Origin: Aminobacter ciceronei
GTDB lineage: Bacteria > Pseudomonadota > Alphaproteobacteria > Rhizobiales > Rhizobiaceae
Length of the DNA: 64,000 nucleotides
Direction of reading: 5' to 3'
NCBI RefSeq assembly: GCF_014138625.1
Contig: NZ_JACJHY010000011.1
Location: forward strand, 108,587 to 172,586
The notes under the pieces are model-generated. The model did not search any database. It was not told the DNA's origin and was given only the letters and a program-made list of their open reading frames with translations. The first letter of the stretch is position 1, and each line of letters starts with the position of its first letter. Below are positions 27,313-36,236 of the stretch, piece after piece. The position numbers were made by a program, and so were the translations under genes.

Positions 27313-28722
27313 TCAGCGCGTGATGTGGACCGTCTGCATCTGCATGTACTCCTCCAGCCCCCAGTGGCCGAACTCGACGCCGATGCCTGACTGTTTGGCG
27401 CCGCCAAAGGGTGCCGCCGGCGAGATCGAGCTGTGGTCGTTGACCCAGGCGGTTCCACATTCGAGACGCCGCGCCAGAGCTTCCGCTTTCTTGATGTCGG
27501 TCGACCAGATCGAACCACCCAGCCCGTTTTCGCTGGCATTGGCGCGCGCAATCGCATCGTCGACGTCGCTGTAGCGCACGATTGGCAGGATCGGGCCGAA
27601 CTGCTCTTCGTCGACGATGCGCATGCCGTCCGTCACTTCGGTGACGACGGTCAGCGGGAAGAAATAGCCCGCCTCGTCTGACGCTTCGCCGCCTGCCAGG
27701 AAACGTCCGCCATTGGCCCGGGCGTCGTCGGCAAGTGCACGCACCAGATCGAACTGCGCCTTGTTTTGCAGGGGCCCGAATTGGCTGGCCGGATCGCTGG
27801 CCGGACCGACCTTGGCGGCACGCGCCAGGACAGCGATCTTTTCGGCGAGCGCGTCATGCAGGCTCTCATGCACGTAAAGGCGCTTGAGCGCGGCACATGT
27901 CTGGCCGCTATTGCCGAAGGACTTGGCGAAGATCACCGGCGCGATGGCGTCGATGTCAGCGTCGGGCAAGACGATTGCCGCATCGTTTCCGCCGAGTTCG
28001 AGCGTCAGGCGCTTCAGCGTGTCGGCGGCATTCGACATGATGTTGCGGCCGGTCGGCGTCGAGCCGGTGAAGACGATCTTGTCGATGCCGGGGTGGCCGG
28101 TGATGGCGCGACCAATGCCGCCTTCGCCGGTGACCGAATTGAGCACGCCGCGCGGCAGATGCACATTGGCAAGCTCGACGAGCCGAAGCGTGCTCAGCGG
28201 CGTGTAGGACGACGGCTTGATGACCACGCAATTGCCCGCCATCAGCGCCGGCATGACGTGCCAGGTGGCGATCAGCACCGGATGGTTCCACGGCGTGATC
28301 GAGCCGACAACGCCGAGCGGCTTGCGGTGTACCTCGATCCTGTTCTTCTCGTCGTCACGGATCACTTCAACCGGTGGCCTGAGCTTTGCCGTCTCGCGCA
28401 TCCAGTGAATGGCGGCACCAATCTCGCCATGGGCGCTGGCGCGTGGTTTGCCCTGTTCGGTCGAGAGCAGCACCGCCAAGGCATCTTTGTCGGCTTCAAC
28501 CGCGTTGGCGATCTCGTTGAGCAGGCGTGCCCTCTCTTCGATCACCGTGTCACGCCATGTCGGGAACGCTTTACGCGCGGCTGCGACCGCTGCGTCGAGA
28601 TGCTCAGGACTGGCGGCAGGACAGTCGGCGAAGAACTCCGCCCGTGCGGGATCGATGACGCCAAACGTGCCTGCCGCCTCCACCCTTTCGCCATTGATGA
28701 TCATCGCATGGGACTGCGTCAT
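27313..28722 (-). CDS. NAD(P)-dependent aldehyde dehydrogenase family protein
   Basis: Aldehyde dehydrogenase of 469 aa from the ATG at 28722. It has the TPWNHPVLIATWHV segment, catalytic Glu in LELGGNDAAIVL and catalytic Cys in NSGQTCAALKRLYV. The cofactor and substrate cannot be read with confidence. It is the last gene of a minus-strand block (regulator, binding protein, two permeases, fused ATPase), 67 bp after the ATPase gene, so the imported compound or a product of it may be an aldehyde. It could also serve the convergent hpa pathway by oxidising succinate semialdehyde. Confidence 0.82.
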   Translation of the reverse strand: MTQSHAMIINGERVEAAGTFGVIDPARAEFFADCPAASPEHLDAAVAAARKAFPTWRDTVIEERARLLNEIANAVEADKDALAVLLSTEQGKPRASAHGEIGAAIHWMRETAKLRPPVEVIRDDEKNRIEVHRKPLGVVGSITPWNHPVLIATWHVMPALMAGNCVVIKPSSYTPLSTLRLVELANVHLPRGVLNSVTGEGGIGRAITGHPGIDKIVFTGSTPTGRNIMSNAADTLKRLTLELGGNDAAIVLPDADIDAIAPVIFAKSFGNSGQTCAALKRLYVHESLHDALAEKIAVLARAAKVGPASDPASQFGPLQNKAQFDLVRALADDARANGGRFLAGGEASDEAGYFFPLTVVTEVTDGMRIVDEEQFGPILPIVRYSDVDDAIARANASENGLGGSIWSTDIKKAEALARRLECGTAWVNDHSSISPAAPFGGAKQSGIGVEFGHWGLEEYMQMQTVHITR

Positions 28723-28789
28723 GGTTGTCTCCCTCGAATTTGAACCACCGCAAATCGCGGCACTGGCCGCACAAGCGGCCACGCTTCCT

Positions 28790-30382
28790 TCAGGCGGCAT
28801 CGGCGGAAAAGCCGTCCAGCCAGCCTTCCCGTAGCTGCGGCACCGCGCGGATCAGGCTGCGCGTATAGTCGGACTGCGGCTGTTCGAACACGGTACGCGT
28901 ATCGCCATGCTCGACGATACGTCCTGCCTGCATCACCGCGGTCTTGTGCGAGAAGCGCAGCGCGAGGCCAAGATTGTGGGTGATGAACAGGATGCTGAGG
29001 CCCTCGTCCTTGATCAGGCGGGTGAGCAGCTTGACGATGCTTTCCTCGACCAGCGGATCGAGCGCCGAGGTGATCTCGTCGCAGATCAGGATGTCCGGTT
29101 TTGCTGCAAGCGAACGGGCGATGCAGACGCGCTGCTTCTGCCCGCCCGAAAGCGATGCCGGATAGCGGTCGAGATAGGTCGCCGGCAGTTCGATCGCCTC
29201 CATCAGTTCGAGCAGCCGCTGCTCGGCGGCGGCGCCACGCAATCCGTAGAAAAAGCTGAGGGGACGCCCGATGACATCGCGGACGGTCTGGCGCGGATTG
29301 AGCGCGAGGTCGGGCAGCTGATGGATGTACTGGATCAGCCGCCGCTGATCGAAGCTGCGGCGCTCGACCACAGGCGCCAACACGCTGTCGCGCATGTGGA
29401 TCTGCCCAGTGCGCGCTGGCTGCAGGCCAGCGATGCTGCGCGCCAAAGTGGTCTTGCCGCTGCCGGACTCGCCGACGAGCGCCAGCACCGAGCCGGCGCC
29501 AAGCCTGATCGACGCGTCCTTGACCGCCGTGACGCCGCCATAACCGACATCGACGTTGCGGACGTCGAGCAGGGTTTCGTCGCTGCCATTGGCAGTGGCA
29601 TAGGTGCCATCGCCCTGGTGCGCGACAAGACGCTGGGCGTATTCCGTCTGCGGGTTGTCGACGAGCTGGCGCGTCGGCCCCTGCTCGACCATCTTGCCGT
29701 TGCGCATGACGACGACGCGGTCGGCCATCTGCGACACCACGGCCAGGTCATGCGAGATGTAGAGGGCGCCGCAATTGTGGGTGCTCGCCACCTTCTTGAT
29801 CAGCCTGAGCACCTCGATCTGCGTCGTCACGTCGAGTGCTGTGGTCGGCTCATCGAAAATGATCAGGTCGGGCTGGTTGATCAGCGCCATGGCGATCATC
29901 GCCCGCTGCAACTGGCCGCCCGAGACCTGATGCGGATAGCGCCGGCCGAAACTCCTGGGGTCAGGAAGCTGGAGCTCCTCGAACAGCTCGACTGCCATGC
30001 GACGCCGCTGGGCTGAGGTCAGCTTCTGCGCCATCGCAGGGATTTCGGTGACCTGGTCCTCGAGCCGGTAGAACGGGTTGAACGCAGCCGCGGCACTTTG
30101 GGCGACGTAGGACGCCCTGGTGCGCCGGATGGTTTCGAGCTCGGTGGTTCCGAGTTCCATCAGCGACTGACCACACAGCTCGATCGAGCCTGATGTCGGC
30201 CTGCACCCAGACTTGAACAGCATGATCGAGCTCAGCGCCAGCGTGCTCTTGCCGGCCCCTGACTCACCGATGATGCCAAGAACTTCGCCGCGATCGACAT
30301 GGATCGAGACGTCGTCGAGCAGCACGCCCGACTTTGTCTCGACGCGCAGATTGTCGATGCTCAGTACCCGATTTCCGCTCAT
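28790..30382 (-). CDS. Fused double ABC ATPase, peptide/nickel transporter type (GsiA/YejF-like)
   Basis: Single polypeptide of 530 aa with two ATP-binding domains. The first has GESGAGKST, VSGGQLQRAMIA and [10 protein letters not shown]; the second, starting near residue 265, has GESGSGKTT, LSGGQKQRVCIA and ICDEITSALD. This replaces the DppD/DppF pair. The cysteine-rich oligopeptide C-terminal extensions are absent. It starts by overlapping the permease stop by 4 nt and powers the importer encoded upstream on the minus strand. Confidence 0.88.
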   Translation of the reverse strand: MSGNRVLSIDNLRVETKSGVLLDDVSIHVDRGEVLGIIGESGAGKSTLALSSIMLFKSGCRPTSGSIELCGQSLMELGTTELETIRRTRASYVAQSAAAAFNPFYRLEDQVTEIPAMAQKLTSAQRRRMAVELFEELQLPDPRSFGRRYPHQVSGGQLQRAMIAMALINQPDLIIFDEPTTALDVTTQIEVLRLIKKVASTHNCGALYISHDLAVVSQMADRVVVMRNGKMVEQGPTRQLVDNPQTEYAQRLVAHQGDGTYATANGSDETLLDVRNVDVGYGGVTAVKDASIRLGAGSVLALVGESGSGKTTLARSIAGLQPARTGQIHMRDSVLAPVVERRSFDQRRLIQYIHQLPDLALNPRQTVRDVIGRPLSFFYGLRGAAAEQRLLELMEAIELPATYLDRYPASLSGGQKQRVCIARSLAAKPDILICDEITSALDPLVEESIVKLLTRLIKDEGLSILFITHNLGLALRFSHKTAVMQAGRIVEHGDTRTVFEQPQSDYTRSLIRAVPQLREGWLDGFSADAA

Positions 30383-31188
30383 TTCACGTCCGGTTTGTCT
30401 GAAAAGCGGCCAACAAGCCAATCAACGATCCCGTTCACGCTCAGGCAGAACAGCGCGATGCAGAATGCCGGGATCAGCGGCGTCAGACGGCCGGTTGAAA
30501 GGGCGAGCGCATTCTCGCGGACGAGTCCGCCGAGATCGGCCGCAGGCGGCTGGATGCCGATGCCCAGGAAGCTGAGCGAACTGATGAAGAGTGCCGCGGA
30601 GGAAAGCCCCAGTCCGAACTGCGCCAAAAGCGACGGCACCATGTTAGGCAGTATTTCCTTGAACAAATACCAGTGCAGCCGTTCGCCACGCAGGCGCCCG
30701 ACCTCGACATACTCCATCGCCGCGAGGTCGCCGGCGATCGGCCGGGTCACGCGGTAATAGGTGCTCGACTGCAGCACGGCCATGGTCAGGATCAGCGTCG
30801 TCAGCGACACGCCGGCGATAGCCAGGATGATCAGCGCAAAGATGATCTGCGGGATCGACATCAGTATGTCGACGGCACGGCCGATGACGATATCGACCCA
30901 ACCCTTGCTCAGGCCGGCGATAATGGCCAGCGACACGCCGATCATGCAGGCAAGGGTGGTGGCGATCAGCGTCGCAACGAAGGTGTAGCGCGTGGCGTAG
31001 AGAATGCGGGACAGCATGTCCCGGCCGAGGCCGTCGGCACCCAGCAGACCGCCCACGCCGGGCGCATCGAAAGCGGCATGGACCATCTCATTCGGCGGGA
31101 ACGGCGCCAGCACCGGCGCAAGGATGGCGGCTGCCGCCATCGTTGCGAGGACGGCAAGGGAAACGGTCAGCGTCAACTTGCTCGACAC
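30379..31188 (-). CDS. ABC transporter permease, DppC type
   Basis: Permease of 269 aa; the start is GTG at 31188, 3 bp after the partner permease stop. The LLGADGLGRDMLSRILYATR segment is the DppC hallmark, and an EAA loop region (AGDLAAMEYVEVGRLRGERL) precedes the C-terminal membrane segments. It forms the channel with the DppB-type permease encoded upstream. Confidence 0.85.
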   Translation of the reverse strand: MSSKLTLTVSLAVLATMAAAAILAPVLAPFPPNEMVHAAFDAPGVGGLLGADGLGRDMLSRILYATRYTFVATLIATTLACMIGVSLAIIAGLSKGWVDIVIGRAVDILMSIPQIIFALIILAIAGVSLTTLILTMAVLQSSTYYRVTRPIAGDLAAMEYVEVGRLRGERLHWYLFKEILPNMVPSLLAQFGLGLSSAALFISSLSFLGIGIQPPAADLGGLVRENALALSTGRLTPLIPAFCIALFCLSVNGIVDWLVGRFSDKPDVK

Positions 31189-31191
31189 GGT

Positions 31192-32172
31192 TCAGTTCCC
31201 CTTCCTGGGCAGGCGCTGACGCGGATTGACGAGCATGGCCAAAAAGTCGGCGGCAAAATTGAGCGAGATGAAGATGGTCGAGAACAGCACGCCGCAGGCC
31301 AGCACCATCGGGATGTCGCGATAGGCGACCGCGTCGACCATCAGCTTGCCCATGCCGGGATAGTTGAACACCGCCTCGATCACCACGACGTCGACGATCA
31401 GATACGCCATGGTGATCATGCAGATCGAAACGATCGGCGACAGTGCGTTGGGCAGCGCGTGCTTGAGGATGATCCTGTTGCGCGGAATGCCTTTGGTCTC
31501 GGCCATCAGGATATAGTCCGAACTCATCACTCCGAGCACGGCAGCGCGGGTGAGTTTCATCACATGGGCCTGGGCTACCAGCACCAGGGTCAGCACCGGC
31601 AATGTCAGCGCCGAAATCCATGTCGGCAGGCTGGCGCTGGAGCGAACCATCGACAGCGGTGGAAACAGCCCCAGCTTGACCGCGAAGATGAAGACCAAGA
31701 GGTAGCCGATCAGGAACGACGGCATCGACAGGAAGATCGCGGAGATCGAACCGGTGGCGGTGTCAATCGCCTTGCCGCGGTTGATCGCCGCGAGCAGCCC
31801 GACGCCGACGGCCAGCGGCAGGACGATCACCGCCGCCGAAAAGGCAAGGATCAGCGAGTTGATCAGCCGCGGCACCAACAGGTTGATGACCGGCTGCGAA
31901 TTGGACAGCGATGTCCCGAAATCGCCGTGCAGCGCATTGCCGAGCCAGTGGAAATAGCGCACCGGCAAAGGTTGGTCGAGGCCCAGCTCGGTACGCAGGG
32001 CCAGGACCGTTTCAGGGGTGGCATTCTGGCCGAGCAACGCATTGGCTGCGTCGCCCGGCAACATCGACGTTCCCAGGAAAACCAGGAACGAAATGAAAAA
32101 GATCGACACGAGCCCGGACGCAACCCTGGCGACTACGAACGATTTCACCGGGGAATTGGCGAACAGAGTCAT
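31192..32172 (-). CDS. ABC transporter permease, DppB type
   Basis: Permease of 326 aa with LGTSMLPGDAANALLGQNAT near the N-terminus, the EAA loop (AAVLGVMSSDYILMAETKGI) and VIEAVFNYPGMGKLMVDAV in the C-terminal half, all DppB features. It lies 14 bp after the binding-protein stop on the minus strand. Confidence 0.87.
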   Translation of the reverse strand: MTLFANSPVKSFVVARVASGLVSIFFISFLVFLGTSMLPGDAANALLGQNATPETVLALRTELGLDQPLPVRYFHWLGNALHGDFGTSLSNSQPVINLLVPRLINSLILAFSAAVIVLPLAVGVGLLAAINRGKAIDTATGSISAIFLSMPSFLIGYLLVFIFAVKLGLFPPLSMVRSSASLPTWISALTLPVLTLVLVAQAHVMKLTRAAVLGVMSSDYILMAETKGIPRNRIILKHALPNALSPIVSICMITMAYLIVDVVVIEAVFNYPGMGKLMVDAVAYRDIPMVLACGVLFSTIFISLNFAADFLAMLVNPRQRLPRKGN

Positions 32173-32186
32173 GCCGTCTTGTCCTG

Positions 32187-33716
32187 TCAGGCGAACCAGA
32201 CCTGCTCGATGGCGCGGTAGCCGGCCATCTGCAGAGCCGACGGCACGAAACCGTCGAGGTCGCTGGTCGTGCCTTCAACCGTGCTGGAGAAGAAAGGAAT
32301 GATGGTGCCGCCATCTTCCCGGCAGATCTTCTGTGCGGTCGCATAGAAGGCCTTGCGCTTCTCGAGGTCAGGCTCGGCGCGCGCGGCGATGACGGCGGCG
32401 TCGAAGTCCTTGTTCACCCACTTGCACTCGTTGTTTCCGGATGTGCTGAGGAAGGCGACCGAGAAGATCGCATCGGCAGTCGGCCGGTCGGAACGGGCCG
32501 AAACATGGAACGGCGTCTGGCCGACGATGGTTTCCCAATAACCGTCCGACGGCTCGCGCTTGACCTCGATCGGAATACCCGCCTTGGCGGCGTGCTCCTG
32601 GAAGATCACCGCCATGTCGACGGCACGCGACGAGATCGCTTCCGAGGTCTGCAGCACCAGCGGACCCTTGAAGCCGGTCTTGTCGAACAGTTCCTTGGCG
32701 CGCTTCGGATCGTATTCAGTCTGCGGCAGGTCGGCGGCAAAGACCGGATCGCTCGGTGCAACCGGCGTATCGTTGGCGATGCGGCCGACGCCGACCGAGA
32801 CACGCTCGAGCATGTCGGGACGGTTGACGGCGAGCTTGAGCGCCATGCGCATGTCGGGATTGTCGAACGGCGCCATGTCGGTGCGCATGTTGAAGCAGAT
32901 GAAGCCGCGGCCTTCGGTGTTGTAGATCTTCAGGTTCTGCATCTGGCGCATCAGCGGCGCGGTACGGGCGTCGAGCAGCGTGGTCAGATGGATCTGGCCG
33001 CTCTGGAACGCGCTGCCAAGCGCCGAGGCATCGTTGATGGCGAGGAATTCGAGGCTGTCGACGAAAGCTGCGTCCGACTTGAAGTAGTTTTCGTTGCGCT
33101 CGGCTTCGAGAACCTCGCCCGGCGAAAACCGCTTCAGCTTGTAAGGGCCGGTGCCGACACCGTCGAAGGTCGTCGTCCCGGCCGGAACGATGCCCAGCGA
33201 GAACGCCGTCAGCATCGCCGGGAACATGTAGTTGGCTTCGGGCAGGTCGATGATGACGCGGTTCGGCCCATCGGCGCGGATATCGCTCACGCCCTTGATG
33301 ATGCTGCGCATGTTGGAGCGCGACGCTTCTTCGGCATGGCGCTTCAGCGAGAACACCACGTCCTCGCTGGTAAAGGCCTTGCCATTGTGGAAGGTCGCAC
33401 CTTCGACCAGATCGAAGATCCAGCTCTTGCCGCCATTGGCCGGCTCCCAGCTCTTGGCGAGGCCGGGCCGCAGTTCCATGTCGAGGCCATGGACCTCGAT
33501 CAGCGAATTGTAGGTGATGCCGGACATGACCGCGGTATAGGGCGAACCGAACGTGCGCGGATCCAGCGAATCCGCCGTCGAGGCGCCACCGCTGGCCACG
33601 ACAAGGTGCCCGCCGCGCTTGGGCTCGGCCGCCCATGCGCCACCGCCGGGCAAAGCCGCCATCAGGCCGGAAGCCGCTGAGATCTTGAGCAGGCTTCGGC
33701 GCGAAATCGTAAACAT
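32187..33716 (-). CDS. ABC transporter substrate-binding protein (SBP_bac_5) with Tat signal
   Basis: Binding protein of 509 aa. The start at 33716 gives MFTISRRSLLKISAASG, a twin-arginine signal, and a cleavage region near AWA-AEPKRGG. Family features include HNGKAFTSEDVVFSLKRHAE and GPYKLKRFSPGEVLE. Tat export suggests folding in the cytoplasm before export, which is unusual but known in this family. It heads the importer operon. Given the adjacent aromatic operon and regulator, the ligand may be an aromatic acid or amide rather than a peptide. Confidence 0.82.
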   Translation of the reverse strand: MFTISRRSLLKISAASGLMAALPGGGAWAAEPKRGGHLVVASGGASTADSLDPRTFGSPYTAVMSGITYNSLIEVHGLDMELRPGLAKSWEPANGGKSWIFDLVEGATFHNGKAFTSEDVVFSLKRHAEEASRSNMRSIIKGVSDIRADGPNRVIIDLPEANYMFPAMLTAFSLGIVPAGTTTFDGVGTGPYKLKRFSPGEVLEAERNENYFKSDAAFVDSLEFLAINDASALGSAFQSGQIHLTTLLDARTAPLMRQMQNLKIYNTEGRGFICFNMRTDMAPFDNPDMRMALKLAVNRPDMLERVSVGVGRIANDTPVAPSDPVFAADLPQTEYDPKRAKELFDKTGFKGPLVLQTSEAISSRAVDMAVIFQEHAAKAGIPIEVKREPSDGYWETIVGQTPFHVSARSDRPTADAIFSVAFLSTSGNNECKWVNKDFDAAVIAARAEPDLEKRKAFYATAQKICREDGGTIIPFFSSTVEGTTSDLDGFVPSALQMAGYRAIEQVWFA

Positions 33717-33749
33717 CTTCCTCACTCCCTTTTTCGCAAATTGACCCGC

Positions 33750-33772
33750 AACGCCGCTTCTCTTGCGGCGTT
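33750..33772. repeat. Intergenic hairpin between GntR regulator and importer operon
   Basis: AACGCCGC (33750-33757) and GCGGCGTT (33765-33772) form an 8-bp perfect stem with a 7-nt loop, in the 129 bp between the regulator stop and the binding-protein start. No T-run follows on the minus strand, so it is more likely an attenuator or leader structure than a terminator. Confidence 0.4.
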
Positions 33773-33845
33773 CAGCAGGCATTCCCCTCTGCATTTCGGC
33801 TTGGAACCAAAGCGGCAGGACGCAGACCCTGCCGTTCCTCCGTGG

Positions 33846-34622
33846 TCAGTCGCCGGCTTCTCCTTTCGCCAGGTCGCCCAACTGACGCGACTTGACGAAC
33901 TGCAGACGTCCGTAAACGAGGTTTCTGGCCGCATCGGGCTCACGCGCCTCGATGCAGGCGATCAGCGCGCGCTGGAACGCCACCGCGCGACGGGCCACGT
34001 CAGGCGAAGATCCCCTGACATAGAGCGGCATCAGGACATGGCTCAGCGCCCTGAATTGCGCTGCCAGCACCCGATTGTGTGAGGCGGCGACGACGCAGCC
34101 GTGAAAGTTGATCGCCGCCCAGGTGAACTCCTCGGCGTCGTCGACCAGACGCTCGGCCTCGGCCAGCGCATCATGCAGCGCCTTGATGTCGGCACCGGTC
34201 GCATTGCTGGCGGCAAGCCCCGCCGCCATCACTTCGATGGCAATCTGCGTGTCGAGCAGTTCCTCGGTGCTTATCCCGATCAGCTTCAGCTGAATGGCGA
34301 TGGTCTCGGCCAGCCGCTCCGAATTGCCCTCGGCAACGAAGATGCCGCCCTTGATGCCGACCTTGACCTCGATCACGCCCGACGCCTGCAGCGAACGCAA
34401 GGCATCGCGCATGGTCATGCGGCTGACGCCGAACTGCAGCGCAAGCGAAGCTTCCGAACCCAGCCGATCACCGGGCGCCAGCCTGCCGGCAAACAGCACG
34501 GTCCGGATCTGGTCGATCACACTCGCCGACAGCGTCGTCTGCTTGCCCGAAGACCACAGCCGCTCGGCCGGGCCAACCATCTGGGTAAGACCGCTACCTT
34601 CGGCGTCAGGTGCCTTTTGCAT
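33846..34622 (-). CDS. GntR-family regulator, FadR/FCD subfamily
   Basis: Regulator of 258 aa from the ATG at 34622. The winged helix (about 32-98) contains EASLALQFGVSRMTMRDALR, followed by a helical FCD domain with a His-rich metal/ligand pocket (INFHGCVVAASHN). It lies between the minus-strand importer operon and the divergent eleven-gene aromatic operon starting at 34786, so it is the best candidate to control both. AT-rich inverted arms lie in the divergent gap. Confidence 0.83.
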   Translation of the reverse strand: MQKAPDAEGSGLTQMVGPAERLWSSGKQTTLSASVIDQIRTVLFAGRLAPGDRLGSEASLALQFGVSRMTMRDALRSLQASGVIEVKVGIKGGIFVAEGNSERLAETIAIQLKLIGISTEELLDTQIAIEVMAAGLAASNATGADIKALHDALAEAERLVDDAEEFTWAAINFHGCVVAASHNRVLAAQFRALSHVLMPLYVRGSSPDVARRAVAFQRALIACIEAREPDAARNLVYGRLQFVKSRQLGDLAKGEAGD

Positions 34623-34639
34623 GTCGATCCCTTTGATAA

Positions 34640-34678
34640 GATATTTAGGACAAAAAAGATCATTCCAAGCCAAATATC
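34640..34678. promoter_or_regulatory. Inverted arms GATATTT ... AAATATC in divergent promoter
   Basis: GATATTT (34640-34646) and AAATATC (34672-34678) are separated by 25 bp in an AT-rich stretch between the GntR gene and the plus-strand operon. The spacing suggests two half-sites on the same DNA face. GntR binding is a guess from location. Confidence 0.35.
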
Positions 34679-34785
34679 AAGCGAAAAATGACGATTGCGC
34701 GACCAAATTTTTTAAACTATCATATATTTCAAGATTGGCGGTGACGAGCTCCCGCATTCAACAATTTCAATCAGTTGAGTTGGAT

Positions 34786-36225
34786 ATGGTCACAGAAGAT
34801 CAGATAGATCGCTCGTTGCGCATCGGCTCCGAGAGGGTTCGGACGGCCGATCGCGAGATCCTGCCCGTCATCAACCCCGCCAGCGGTGAAACCGTCGGCG
34901 AAATCCCGGTTGCGACCACCGTCGACCTGGACAATGCACTGGCTGCGGCCGACACGGCCTTCCGCTCCTGGCGCAAGGTTTCGGCCTTCGAGCGCTACAA
35001 GATCCTGCGCCAGGCAGCGGCCCTGCTGCGTGAACGCGCACCTGCCATCGCCCACTTCATGACGCTCGAACAAGGAAAGCCGGTCGGCGATTCCATGGCC
35101 GAGGTGCAAGGTGCTGCCGACATCTTCGACTGGTATGCCGAGGAAGGCCGACGCGCCTATGGACGCATCATCCCGTCGCGCACAGCGGGTGTCCGCAGCC
35201 TGGTGTTCCGCGAGCCGATCGGCCCGGTCGCAGCCTTCACGCCGTGGAATTTCCCGGTCACCATCCCGGCGCGCAAGATCGCCGCTGCCCTTGCCGCCGG
35301 CTGTTCCTGCATCGCCAAGCCGGCTGAGGAGACACCTTCACCGACGCTGGCGATTGCCCAGGCGCTCGCAGATGCCGGCCTTCCCGACGGCGTGCTCAAC
35401 ATCGTCTTCGGCGTGCCGGACCATATTTCGACGCATCTGATCGCATCGCCGATCATCAAGAAGATTTCGTTCACCGGCTCGACCCGCGTCGGCAAACACC
35501 TCGCCAGACTGGCGGCAGACGGCGTCAAGCCGGCGACGCTCGAACTCGGCGGCCACGCTCCCACGATCGTTTTCGCCGACGCCGATATCGAGAAGGCGGC
35601 GGAGATGACGGCACGGTCCAAGTATCGCAATGCCGGCCAGATTTGCATCACGCCGACACGCTTTTGCCTGCACGAAGCCATTCACGACCGGTTCGTCGCA
35701 AAATTCCGCGCCGTCGCTGCGTCACTCAAGCTGGGTGATGGCCTCGATCCTGCAACGCAGATGGGTCCCCTCGCCAATAGCCGCCGCATCGACGCCATGG
35801 AAAGCCTGGTTTCGGACGCGCAGCGCGCCGGCGCCCGCATCGAGCTGGGCGGCGAACGCAAGGGCGAGCGCGGCTACTTCTGGCAGCCGACCGTGCTGAC
35901 CGACGTACCGAACGAGGCGCGGATCATGAATGAGGAGCCGTTCGGCCCGGTCGCTGTGACACGTCGATTCAAGGACTTCGACGAGGTCGTTGCCGAGGCC
36001 AACAGGCTTCCTTTCGGCTTATCCGCCTATGCCTTCACCCGCGACACGACGACGGCCACCCGCATCGGCGACGAACTCGAATCCGGCATGGTCGGCATCA
36101 ACAACATGATGCTGACGACGCCCGAGACCCCGTTCGGCGGGGTCAAGGAGAGCGGCTATGGCTCCGAAGGCGGGGCGGAAGGCCTTGATAGCTATCTCGT
36201 GACCAAATTCGTGACACAGGGTTGA
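34786..36225 (+). CDS. Aldehyde dehydrogenase, succinate-semialdehyde dehydrogenase-like
   Basis: Aldehyde dehydrogenase of 479 aa from the ATG at 34786. Key segments are FTPWNFPVTIPARKIAAALA, catalytic Glu in LELGGHAPTIVF, catalytic Cys in YRNAGQICITPTRF and NNMMLTTPETPFGGVKESG. This subgroup oxidises succinate and related carboxylic semialdehydes. It is first in an eleven-gene catabolic operon and might oxidise the ring-cleavage semialdehyde. A GntR regulator is divergent, 163 bp away. Confidence 0.83.
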   Translation: MVTEDQIDRSLRIGSERVRTADREILPVINPASGETVGEIPVATTVDLDNALAAADTAFRSWRKVSAFERYKILRQAAALLRERAPAIAHFMTLEQGKPVGDSMAEVQGAADIFDWYAEEGRRAYGRIIPSRTAGVRSLVFREPIGPVAAFTPWNFPVTIPARKIAAALAAGCSCIAKPAEETPSPTLAIAQALADAGLPDGVLNIVFGVPDHISTHLIASPIIKKISFTGSTRVGKHLARLAADGVKPATLELGGHAPTIVFADADIEKAAEMTARSKYRNAGQICITPTRFCLHEAIHDRFVAKFRAVAASLKLGDGLDPATQMGPLANSRRIDAMESLVSDAQRAGARIELGGERKGERGYFWQPTVLTDVPNEARIMNEEPFGPVAVTRRFKDFDEVVAEANRLPFGLSAYAFTRDTTTATRIGDELESGMVGINNMMLTTPETPFGGVKESGYGSEGGAEGLDSYLVTKFVTQG

Positions 36226-36236
36226 AGCGTAGCGCA

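Noticed and set aside
30673..32220. Long open frame of about 515 codons antisense to the two permeases
   Set aside because: Extremely rich in His, Gln, Arg and Asp, as expected from the reverse complement of hydrophobic membrane segments.
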